The notes under the pieces were generated by a model that saw only the letters and a list, made by a program, of their open reading frames with translations, was not told where the DNA came from and ran no database searches. A program made the translations under genes and the position numbers. From contig JAIXQS010000073.1 in the NCBI GenBank assembly GCA_027485615.1, positions 32,451 through 96,450 on the forward strand: a DNA stretch of 64,000 nt, written 5' to 3'. This DNA comes from Verrucomicrobiaceae bacterium (GTDB lineage Bacteria; Verrucomicrobiota; Verrucomicrobiia; Verrucomicrobiales; Akkermansiaceae). Numbering within the stretch: position 1 is the first letter of the stretch; each line of letters begins with the position of its first letter. This document shows positions 52,727 through 60,685 of the stretch, piece after piece.

Positions 52727-54079
52727 TTGAGATTTAAATATTTACATCTCCTCTACCACCAAGGCGCGTCCGTCCGGCACTGGTTCGGGCGGAGGATACG
52801 GCCCGCCGGTGTGGGGGCGCTGCTGGTGGCATCGCTGGGGAGTTTCCTGAGCGTGGGGCAGCCGAAAGCCCCCATCTTCCAGATCTTCTGTTTCTCGCTC
52901 GGGCTGGTGATGGTGAGCTTCACATGGGTCTTGTTCCGGCGGGCGAAGCTTTCCGCCGCGCTGGAACTGCCGCGCCACGCAACGGCGGGCGAGCCGCTGC
53001 GATATGCCGTGCGCCTTCAGAACATCGGGAAACGCAAGCTGCGCGGCGTGCACCTCATCCAGACTCCTCCCGATCCGCGGCCTTCTTTCGCCGAGTTCGC
53101 GGGCACGCCGGAGCCGGGCGAGGAGGAGCGGAATCCCTTCGACCGCACGATGGTTTATTACCGCTGGCAGTGGCTCACGGCGCGGAAAGGCGGGTTCACC
53201 GCCCGGGAATCGCGCGAAAGCCTCAGCCTCGCACCCGGTGAGAGCCGCCGCGTTTCCATGGAGCTTACGCCCGCCCGCCGTGGTGTGATCCCGATGGGCG
53301 ATGTCCGCACGCTGCTGCCCGATCCGCTCGGCTTTTTCCAGAAATGCTCGCGCACCAAGTCCACGCCCGCACGGCTCGTGGTGCTGCCGAAACGTTACCG
53401 GCTGCCCTCGTTCAGCATGCCCGGTTCCGCCGCGTTCCGCATCGGCGGCGAGGAAACGAGCAACGCGATCGGCAGCGCGGGCGAGTTCGTCGGCTTGCGC
53501 GAATACCGCCCCGGCGATCCCCTCCGGCAGATCCATTGGAAAAGCTGGGCGCACACCGGCCGCCCGATGGTGAAGGAGCTGGAGGACAACTTTTTCCCGC
53601 GCTACGCCCTCGTGCTCGACACTTTTCCCGGCTCGCCGGACTCCGCCGTGTTCGAGGAAATGGTCTCCGTCGCCGCGTCTTTCATCGTCGGGCTGGATCG
53701 CAGCGAGTCGCTGCTCGACCTGATGTTCATCGCGGGCGAAGCGCACACCGTCACCGCCGGGCGCGGCATGGAGCGCACGGAGAAACTTCTCGAAGTCCTC
53801 GCCGGGGTGGATGTCGAGCACGGTGCGCAGCTCGATCTCCTCGCGCAGACGGTGATCCGCCATCGCGAGAAAATGACCTCCTGCCTGCTCGTCCTCAACG
53901 GCTGGGACGGGAGCCGTGAGAATTTCGTGAAAACCCTCCTAAAAGCCGCCATCCCCTGCGTGCCGCTCGTGATCGGAAACGGCACCGCCCCGCCCGGCGT
54001 GATCGGCCACTGGCTGGAGTGCGGCGAGATCGCCCGCGATCTCCTGCGCTTGCCGACGCAACTTTCCGCTGCCAGCTAA
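52727..54079 (+). CDS. DUF58 domain protein with N-terminal membrane helices
   Basis: This 450-residue protein has two hydrophobic helices near the N-terminus (GVGALLVASLGSFLSVGQ; IFCFSLGLVMVSFTWVLF), then a beta-rich domain. The DUF58 signature GLREYRPGDPLRQIHWKSWA lies at about residues 256-275. The VWA-like part reads LVLDTFPGS and lacks the metal-binding D-x-S-x-S, unlike the DUF58 protein at 477. The translated start uses TTG at 52727 in front of RFKYLHLLYHQG. It is sandwiched between moxR and the transglutaminase gene. Confidence 0.88.
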   Translation: MRFKYLHLLYHQGASVRHWFGRRIRPAGVGALLVASLGSFLSVGQPKAPIFQIFCFSLGLVMVSFTWVLFRRAKLSAALELPRHATAGEPLRYAVRLQNIGKRKLRGVHLIQTPPDPRPSFAEFAGTPEPGEEERNPFDRTMVYYRWQWLTARKGGFTARESRESLSLAPGESRRVSMELTPARRGVIPMGDVRTLLPDPLGFFQKCSRTKSTPARLVVLPKRYRLPSFSMPGSAAFRIGGEETSNAIGSAGEFVGLREYRPGDPLRQIHWKSWAHTGRPMVKELEDNFFPRYALVLDTFPGSPDSAVFEEMVSVAASFIVGLDRSESLLDLMFIAGEAHTVTAGRGMERTEKLLEVLAGVDVEHGAQLDLLAQTVIRHREKMTSCLLVLNGWDGSRENFVKTLLKAAIPCVPLVIGNGTAPPGVIGHWLECGEIARDLLRLPTQLSAAS

Positions 54080-54133
54080 CGTAAAACTCCCCCCCCCTTT
54101 CCAATCATTTATATCCAATCATCAATCGCCCCC

Positions 54134-56209
54134 ATGCCTCCCGAAGTCCAGCCTCCGCCCCGCCTCCTTCTCGGCGCATCCCTGCTGTTCTGGGGTGCCA
54201 TGAGCGGCAACGCGGCGTTGGGACTGATCACCGCACTGCTCCTTGAGGGAGCGAACTGGATCCGCTTCCGCTGGGACTTCGATCACATCGCCGACTCCCG
54301 CGCGTGGCGGATCAGCGTGCTCCTCACCGTCATCGCCGGCACCCTGATCTGGCTCGAAGGCGACCGCTACACCGCCCTCCCGAAGCTGATGGTCTGGCTC
54401 CCCATGCTCCTGCTGCCGCTCCAGTTCGTCCAGAGCTACGGCCTGCGCAACGACATGGCGCTCAACAGCCTCTCCTTTTTCAGCGAGCTGCACCGCCAGC
54501 GCAACCGCCGCCTCGGCCTCGGCGATGCAGTCATCCATTTCAATTTCGGAAACCCCTACTTCGTCGTGGTCATCGTCGCGGCCAGCCTCGGCCGCCATGC
54601 GGAAACATGGATCTTCCTGCCCGGCCTCGTCGTGCTCGGCGGCTGGCTGGTGTTCTCCCGCATGAAAGCCCGTCCCTTCGCCCTGGCCATGATCCTGCTC
54701 ATGGCCGGCATGATCGGCTTCGGCGGCCAGATCGGGATGAAAAAACTCTATCATTGGGCGACGAACCGCCCCTCCGACGACAGCTACCCCGGCACCGACC
54801 TCACCGTCAACAAGACCAGCATCGGCTCGCTCGGGAAAATCAAGCAATCGCCCGAAATGCTCTGGCGGCTGAAGATCACGGAAGGCGGCAGGGTGCCCCG
54901 CCTGCTGCGGACCGCCACATACAACCGCTACAAACACATCTCATGGAGAACCGAACTGCCCAGCTCCTACGCCGAAGTCATTGAGGAAAACGATGCGTTC
55001 ACCATCCTCGATACGCTTGGACCCAAGCAGGACCAACCCATTTACCTGCTTCGGAAAAACATGACGGAGCAGGATCTCCTCAAGCCCCTCCCTTCCTTCC
55101 GCATTCGCGGGGCGATCCGCCCCGAAGATCCCATGCCCTTGCCCGGTGACACCGCAAGCCTGGCAAACTTCGAACTCGACGGCCTCGACTCGAACCCGCT
55201 CGGCACCGTGCGCGTTTTCCCCAAGCGCGCCATCATCGATGGCATCGTCCGCTGGCGGGACAACGCCGTGCCTGATGAGCCGCCGTGGCCGGAGCAGGAT
55301 CTGGAGATCAACACGCTGGAGCGCGAAACATTGCAAAAAGTCGTCGCCGAGCTCGGGCTCCGCGATCTGCCCACCACGGCGGAGAAAATCGCCCGCATAC
55401 GGAGGTGGTTCATGGATGAGTTCACCTACACGCGCTACCTCACCATAGGCCGCGCACGTTACGGGAAACCGACCGCCATCTCCGTTTTCCTCACCACCTC
55501 AAAGCGCGGGCACTGCGAGTATTTCGCCACCGCAGCCGCCCTCCTGCTCCGCGCCGCCGACGTCCCGGCCCGCTATTGCGTCGGCTTCGCCGTGATGGAG
55601 ATGGACATGAAACGCGACGAGTTCGTCATCCGCGGCACCCACGGCCATGCATGGACGCGCGTTTGGGACGATAGCACGGGCACGTGGATCGACTTCGACC
55701 CCACGCCCCCGAACTGGCTCGCCACAGAGACACAGGGCGCCACCGAATCGCGCGGGTTCGCCGATGCCTACCAGCGCATCAAGGAAGACTTTTTCCTCTG
55801 GCGCAACCGCCCCGCGAACCGCCTCGGCGCCACCATCGTCATGTGGGCGCTCGGCCTCGGCACGCTCACCTTCGTCGGCCGCAGGCTCTGGAAATCGAAG
55901 CTCACGGTCGCCAAGGACGCCGCCGGAAACCCCATCCCGCCGGAGCGCATCACAGCCCTGCACCGCCTGGAAAAACAAGCCCGCCGCATCCTCGGCCCGC
56001 GCCCGGCGGGCGTCACCTTCGCCGCCTGGCTGCGCGGCCTCGTCGGCCACTGCGTCCCGGAAACGGATCTCGAGGAAGCCATCGAAATCCACCAGCGCAT
56101 CCGCTTCGACCCCGCTCCCCCGCCAGCCTCCGGCGAAAGCCGCCTGCAAACGCTGGCCGAGGCCATCGCCACAAAAATCCGCACCGCAAAGCCCGGGAAC
56201 CGGACTTAA
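54134..56209 (+). CDS. TgpA-like membrane transglutaminase
   Basis: This 691-residue protein has about five N-terminal membrane helices (residues 10-210) and a large periplasmic region. A transglutaminase-like core has a catalytic cysteine in SKRGHCEYFATAAALLLRAA (about 461), histidine in GTHGHAWTRVW (about 505) and aspartate in WIDFDPTPPNW (about 520). One more membrane helix (ATIVMWALGLGTLTFVGRRL) precedes a DUF4129-like cytoplasmic tail. It is the third gene of the MoxR-DUF58 operon, the arrangement of Pseudomonas TgpA, which is essential for envelope integrity. The substrate is unknown. Confidence 0.92.
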   Translation: MPPEVQPPPRLLLGASLLFWGAMSGNAALGLITALLLEGANWIRFRWDFDHIADSRAWRISVLLTVIAGTLIWLEGDRYTALPKLMVWLPMLLLPLQFVQSYGLRNDMALNSLSFFSELHRQRNRRLGLGDAVIHFNFGNPYFVVVIVAASLGRHAETWIFLPGLVVLGGWLVFSRMKARPFALAMILLMAGMIGFGGQIGMKKLYHWATNRPSDDSYPGTDLTVNKTSIGSLGKIKQSPEMLWRLKITEGGRVPRLLRTATYNRYKHISWRTELPSSYAEVIEENDAFTILDTLGPKQDQPIYLLRKNMTEQDLLKPLPSFRIRGAIRPEDPMPLPGDTASLANFELDGLDSNPLGTVRVFPKRAIIDGIVRWRDNAVPDEPPWPEQDLEINTLERETLQKVVAELGLRDLPTTAEKIARIRRWFMDEFTYTRYLTIGRARYGKPTAISVFLTTSKRGHCEYFATAAALLLRAADVPARYCVGFAVMEMDMKRDEFVIRGTHGHAWTRVWDDSTGTWIDFDPTPPNWLATETQGATESRGFADAYQRIKEDFFLWRNRPANRLGATIVMWALGLGTLTFVGRRLWKSKLTVAKDAAGNPIPPERITALHRLEKQARRILGPRPAGVTFAAWLRGLVGHCVPETDLEEAIEIHQRIRFDPAPPPASGESRLQTLAEAIATKIRTAKPGNRT

Positions 56210-56235
56210 CGGAGCCGCACCGCACCCCGCCCGCA

Positions 56236-56476
56236 GCAAAATCCCCCGGAGCGGAAAAAGCCCCCCCGTACCGGCAAAAAGCCCGCCCGCGCCTGCAAAA
56301 AACGCCCCCGGAGAGGAAAAAACGCCCCCGGACCGCAAAAAGCGCCCCCGCGACGGCAAAAAGCTCCCCCGTGACGATAAAAAGCCCGCCCAGAACGCAA
56401 AAAGCCCGCCCAGACCATAAAAAGCCCGCCCGGAGCGGAAAAAACGCGCACGGAGAGAAAAAAGCGCCCACGGACA
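56236..56476. repeat. Minisatellite of about eleven 20-21 bp units
   Basis: Units of the form AAAAAGCCCGCCCGGAGCGG are repeated with variation in tandem. Unit length alternates between 19 and 21 bp, so no reading frame is kept. Read on the minus strand each unit is a GC-rich stretch ending in TTTTT. The array fills the 321-bp gap between the convergent tgpA-like gene and the sulfatase gene. It is not a CRISPR array: the period is too short and no spacers exist. Confidence 0.85.
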
Positions 56477-56530
56477 GCACCTGAGCTTCCCCTGAATGCG
56501 GCAGGACAGGGGACGGGCCGCGCGGCGCAA

Positions 56531-58117
56531 TCACTCGCGCGTCTTGTCGAGATAAGGCGGGCGGTCGAAGGCATCGGTCAGGCGCGGATCCTGTTTCGCC
56601 GCCAGCTCGGCAATGAGCTGGGCGCGCAACTTTTCAAGCGTGGCCGCGTGTGCTGGGTCGAAGACGACGTTGCGGATCTGGTGCGGGTCATCGGCGAGGA
56701 TGTAGAGTTCCTCACCCGGGCGTTTTTCCCATGCCTCGCGCAGGATCGCCCCGAGACCATCCTTGAAGCGGTTTTGGATGAGCCAGGTCTTCGTCGGGGA
56801 GGCGTCGATGTCGGCGAAGGCGGCGCGGGTGTTATCCAGCGCCTTGGCTTCGGGCATCGCATCGCCGGCGACGGCCTTGGGATCGCCCATGGGCCAGCGG
56901 TCGGGCTTGAAATTTTTCACATAGAGAAAATCCGATGTGCGCAGGGCGCGGACGGGATAGGGCATGTAATCCTCGCGCCCGCTGCTTACGTGGACTTCGC
57001 GCCCGATCAGCGCATAGCCGCGTGACAGGATGAAATCCGGGGCAGACCGCTTGGCGAGGAAAGGCAGCAGGTTCTGGCCGTCGGGATCATCGGGAGATTC
57101 CGTCTCCGCAGCGGCGAGGAAAGTGGGAGCAAGGTCGATCAGGGAGACCGGGGCGGCGGCGACCCAACCGGCTCTAATACGCGACGGCCAGCGCATGGCG
57201 AGAAGCACCCGCGATCCGAAATCATGGACGTTGCATTTCCCGCGCGGGAAGCCGGGCGCGCCGTGGTCGCCGCTGATGACGATGAGGGTGTTGTCGAGCT
57301 CACCCATCGCCGCGAGTTCCGCGATGATCACTCCGCAAGCCGCATCGAAGGCCATCACCTCGCCGAGGTAATCGGCCATGTCCTCGCGAACCACCTCGTT
57401 GTCGGGCAGGAAGGGCGGGAGCTTACCTTTCAGCTCATCGGGATTGAGGCCCCACAGCGCCTTGCCCGATCCGCGCACCCAGGTGCGGTGGGTGTTGGTG
57501 GGGTTGAAGGAGTAGAAGAACGGCTGCCCGTCCTTGCGGTCGGCGAGGAAGGCCTGGAAATTTTCCCGCACCTCACCGAAGATCCTTTCGCGCGCTCCGG
57601 GATTTTTGGAGACCACTTCGGAAAAGCTGCTGAGGCGCTGCCCGGACGGGGCGTAATGGTTTTCCACGCCCCCCATGAGGCGCTCCGGGATGTGCCATTT
57701 GTGGCTCCAGCCAATGTGATATCCGGCGCGTTCCAGCGTCACCGGCATGCCGACGATGGAGTCGGAAGGGTCGGCCGCGCCTTTGGTCCAGCGGCTGTGG
57801 AGCTGGGAGAAAGATCCGTTGCGGAAGAAATGGCGTCCCGTGTAGAGCGCCCCGCGAGAAGGCGTGCAGGACGGCGAGGATACGAAGGCGTTGTCGAAAC
57901 GCGCACCCTCCGCCGCGATCCGGTCGAACACCGGCGTTTTCACGATGTCGTTCGGCGAGGGCTGCGCCGGATCCGCGTAGGCGGAGGCGTAGCGCCCGAG
58001 GTCGTCCGCGAAAAGCAGGACGATGTTGGGCTTTTCCGCCGACATCCCCAGCGGGGAAAGGAATCCGGCGAGCAAAGCAAACAACCCGGCGAATCCCCTG
58101 CATACGGATGCAAACAT
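56531..58117 (-). CDS. Secreted sulfatase (formylglycine-dependent)
   Basis: This 528-residue sulfatase has a signal peptide (about residues 1-26). The metal-site N-terminus is KPNIVLLFADDLGRYASAYA, and the formylglycine signature is S-C84-T-P-S-R-G-A-L-Y-T-G-R. Other conserved blocks are GWSHKWHIPE, VISGDHGAPGFPRGKCNVHD and PVSLIDLAPTFLAAA. Cys84 must be matured by a formylglycine-generating enzyme or anSME; neither is encoded here. It is divergent from the secreted-protein/sulfatase/GH78 genes and probably belongs to the same polysaccharide locus. Confidence 0.92.
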   Translation of the reverse strand: MFASVCRGFAGLFALLAGFLSPLGMSAEKPNIVLLFADDLGRYASAYADPAQPSPNDIVKTPVFDRIAAEGARFDNAFVSSPSCTPSRGALYTGRHFFRNGSFSQLHSRWTKGAADPSDSIVGMPVTLERAGYHIGWSHKWHIPERLMGGVENHYAPSGQRLSSFSEVVSKNPGARERIFGEVRENFQAFLADRKDGQPFFYSFNPTNTHRTWVRGSGKALWGLNPDELKGKLPPFLPDNEVVREDMADYLGEVMAFDAACGVIIAELAAMGELDNTLIVISGDHGAPGFPRGKCNVHDFGSRVLLAMRWPSRIRAGWVAAAPVSLIDLAPTFLAAAETESPDDPDGQNLLPFLAKRSAPDFILSRGYALIGREVHVSSGREDYMPYPVRALRTSDFLYVKNFKPDRWPMGDPKAVAGDAMPEAKALDNTRAAFADIDASPTKTWLIQNRFKDGLGAILREAWEKRPGEELYILADDPHQIRNVVFDPAHAATLEKLRAQLIAELAAKQDPRLTDAFDRPPYLDKTRE

Positions 58118-58186
58118 GGTCGAAGTGATGGCGTTTCCCTACCCTTGTCAACGGGGAAAAAACCACATCAATATCACCCCCAAGCC

Positions 58187-59050
58187 ATGAATCCATTCTC
58201 CCTCGCCGCATCCGTCCTCCTGCTCACGGCTGCCACCGCCTTGGCCAATCCGGCGGATCCTTTCACCTACCTGGACAACGGCACCCTGCGCATCGGCGTG
58301 GATCAAAGCCGCGGCTCGGCGATCGGTTATTTCGCCTCATCCAAGGATAAGCGCAACCTCCTCAACCATCACGACGAGGGACGTTTCATCCAGCAATCCT
58401 ACTACGGCGACCCCGACGGCTCGGTTTGGAGCAAGACCCCTTGGGTTTACAACCCGGTGCAGGGCGGCAGCTACAAGGGAGAGGATGCAAAAACCCTCGA
58501 GTTCCGAAATACCGATAAGGATATTTACGCAAAAGTGGAACCGCTGCACTGGGCGAATGCGAAGGCATGTCCGGAAGCCATCATGCAGCAGCAAATCACG
58601 CTCGATGGCACGGTCGCAAAAATCAGTATGCAACTCAGCTACACAGGCCCCACCCAGAAGCGAAATGCAGACCAGGAAATGCCGGCGATGTTCGTCGACT
58701 TCGCGCTACCCCACCTGATGTTCGAGCGTGACGGGAAGCTGGTAAAACACGCCCCGAAAATCCTCGGCGAAGACCTCCAACCGGAAAAGATCAAATACAG
58801 CGGCAACTGGTTGGCTTACGTGGACGATAACCATTTCGGCATCGGCATCTGCACACCGGGAACCAAGGAAGCGGTCACCTACCGCGCCGAGGGCAAGCCC
58901 GGCCCAAGCGGCTCCGGCTGCTCCTACGTGGCGCCCGTCCGCAAATTCCGGCTCACCGAAGGATTGGTGTCGGAATACCATTTCTACCTGACCATCGGCA
59001 CCCTCGATGAAATCCGCGAGCGCTTCGCGAAAATCCCCCGAAAACCATGA
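58187..59050 (+). CDS. Secreted protein of unknown function in sulfatase/GH78 locus
   Basis: This 287-residue protein has a signal peptide (LAASVLLLTAATALA) and a beta-rich body: TYLDNGTLRIGVDQSRGSAI, SVWSKTPWVYNPVQGGSYKG, MFVDFALPHLMFERDGKLV, NWLAYVDDNHFGIGICTPGT. The repeated strand pattern suggests a carbohydrate-active or -binding beta-sandwich. I cannot assign a CAZy family. ATG at 58187 is taken as start; the frame runs far upstream antisense to the sulfatase. Its stop overlaps the next sulfatase's ATG, so the two are co-translated. Confidence 0.8.
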   Translation: MNPFSLAASVLLLTAATALANPADPFTYLDNGTLRIGVDQSRGSAIGYFASSKDKRNLLNHHDEGRFIQQSYYGDPDGSVWSKTPWVYNPVQGGSYKGEDAKTLEFRNTDKDIYAKVEPLHWANAKACPEAIMQQQITLDGTVAKISMQLSYTGPTQKRNADQEMPAMFVDFALPHLMFERDGKLVKHAPKILGEDLQPEKIKYSGNWLAYVDDNHFGIGICTPGTKEAVTYRAEGKPGPSGSGCSYVAPVRKFRLTEGLVSEYHFYLTIGTLDEIRERFAKIPRKP

Positions 59051-60618
59051 AAACGATCATTCTCCTGATGCTCTCCATCGTTCTGGCGAGGAGCGCGGAC
59101 AAGCCAACCAACATCATCTTCATCCTCGCCGATGATCTCGGCATCACCGATATCGGCGCCTACGCCCGGCACTTCAACAAGGTCGCTCCCGAGGAGCTTT
59201 TCTACGAAACCCCGCATCTCGACCAGCTCGTCGCCGACGGCATCGCCTTCTCGCAATCCTACTCGAACCAGCTCTGCACCCCTACCCGCGCCGCGATCCT
59301 AACAGGCCGCATCGCATCACGGATGGGCGTGACCACCGCTACGCCGAACACGAAAACCTACCATAACCAGCGCAAGGAAATGCCTGAGGGCTACAACCCG
59401 CACGACACCTATTTCCACAGCGACCCCATCCCCGGAAAACGCCCGTGGCGCAACGGCCACAGCAACACCGGCCTCGACCCTGCGATCCCCACCTGGCCGC
59501 GCATCCTGAAAACACACGACTCCGCCTTCCTCGGCAAATGGCATCTCGGCGGTCACGGCGTGCCGGAACTCATGCCTGCCGCGCACGGCTTCGAGGAACT
59601 TGCGTTCTTCGACGCGGGGGGCTCGCCCTATTTCAAATGGCGCGGACAATGGGACAGCACAAAGCCGCACTTCCCCACCATGCCCGGAAAAATCCGCGCC
59701 GGCAAAGCGGGCGAACCCACCGGCGAGGATTACCTCACCGACGACGAGAAAGTCCGCGCCGTCCGCTTCCTCGAAAGCCGCGTCGGAAAAGAAAAACCCT
59801 TCCTGCTCTACTACGCGCCCTTCGCCGTCCACACCCCGTTCCAGGCACCGGAGCCCGATGTGAAACATTTCACCGCGAAAAAACAGAGCGGCCATCTCGG
59901 GCGAAGCAACACCACCTACGCCGCGATGCTGAAACACCTCGACGACTCGGTCGGCGCCATCAGAGCTGCTTTGGTGAAGACGGGGCTCGCCGAAAACACG
60001 GTCCTCATTTTCACCTCCGACAACGGCGGCGTCACCCACACCGAGCCCGCCGCCACCACCAATCTCCCGTTCAAAGGCGGCAAGGCCATGCTCTACGAAG
60101 GTGGTGTGCGCGTGCCGACCATCGTCTGCCAACCCAGCCGCTTTGAGGGAGGAAAGTGGTCGGACGCTGTCATTGATTGCACCGACTTCCTGCCCACGGT
60201 CGCAGATCTAACAGGCAACAAAGCGCCGGACGGAATCGATGGCAAAAGTTTCCTCCCGCTCCTCAAAAACCCCGCCTCGCCCGGCCCGGAGCGCACGTTG
60301 ATCTGGCATTACCCGTTCAACGTGATCGTCAAACACCCGGACCACGGCGAACAGCTCTCCCCGCACTCCGCGATCCGCGTCGGCGCCCACAAGCTGATCT
60401 GGGACTGGCACGGCAAACTCGAACTCTACGACATCCCCGCCGACCCTACAGAGAAGCACGACCTTTCCGCCGAAAAACCGGAACTCACCGCGAAACTTCA
60501 CGACCAGCTCTTGCGATGGCTCAAGGTGAACGTAGCCCCCCGCTACTGGCCGCAGCGCGATGAGTCCGTTACTCCCGAAGCCGCAGGCAAACCCTTCCCT
60601 TTCCGGGATCTGAGATAA
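59047..60618 (+). CDS. Secreted sulfatase 2 (formylglycine-dependent)
   Basis: This 523-residue sulfatase has a short signal peptide (MKTIILLMLSIVLARSA), N-terminal metal site NIIFILADDLGITDIGAYAR, and the signature Q-L-C77-T-P-T-R-A-A-I-L-T-G-R. Other blocks are FLGKWHLGGHGVPELMPAAH, NTVLIFTSDNGGVTHTEP and VIDCTDFLPTVADLTG. It overlaps the upstream secreted-protein gene by 4 bp (ATGA). It is followed 67 bp later by the GH78 gene. Confidence 0.93.
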   Translation: MKTIILLMLSIVLARSADKPTNIIFILADDLGITDIGAYARHFNKVAPEELFYETPHLDQLVADGIAFSQSYSNQLCTPTRAAILTGRIASRMGVTTATPNTKTYHNQRKEMPEGYNPHDTYFHSDPIPGKRPWRNGHSNTGLDPAIPTWPRILKTHDSAFLGKWHLGGHGVPELMPAAHGFEELAFFDAGGSPYFKWRGQWDSTKPHFPTMPGKIRAGKAGEPTGEDYLTDDEKVRAVRFLESRVGKEKPFLLYYAPFAVHTPFQAPEPDVKHFTAKKQSGHLGRSNTTYAAMLKHLDDSVGAIRAALVKTGLAENTVLIFTSDNGGVTHTEPAATTNLPFKGGKAMLYEGGVRVPTIVCQPSRFEGGKWSDAVIDCTDFLPTVADLTGNKAPDGIDGKSFLPLLKNPASPGPERTLIWHYPFNVIVKHPDHGEQLSPHSAIRVGAHKLIWDWHGKLELYDIPADPTEKHDLSAEKPELTAKLHDQLLRWLKVNVAPRYWPQRDESVTPEAAGKPFPFRDLR

Positions 60619-60685
60619 GCCCGAAATGATTTATCCGTATCGCATCCGTACGATCCATGCTTTAAAATATGCCCGCATATCATCT

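Noticed and set aside
56236..56476. Possible CRISPR array
   Set aside because: Period is 20-21 bp with no spacer between repeats and no cas genes anywhere in the window.
55499..56530. 343-residue minus-strand reading frame over the transglutaminase end and minisatellite
   Set aside because: It is antisense to the well-supported TgpA-like gene and its repetitive Phe/Gly/Arg pattern simply translates the minisatellite; no family resemblance.
57224..58186. Upstream extension of the secreted-protein frame
   Set aside because: The extension is antisense to the sulfatase gene; a signal peptide begins exactly at the ATG at 58187.
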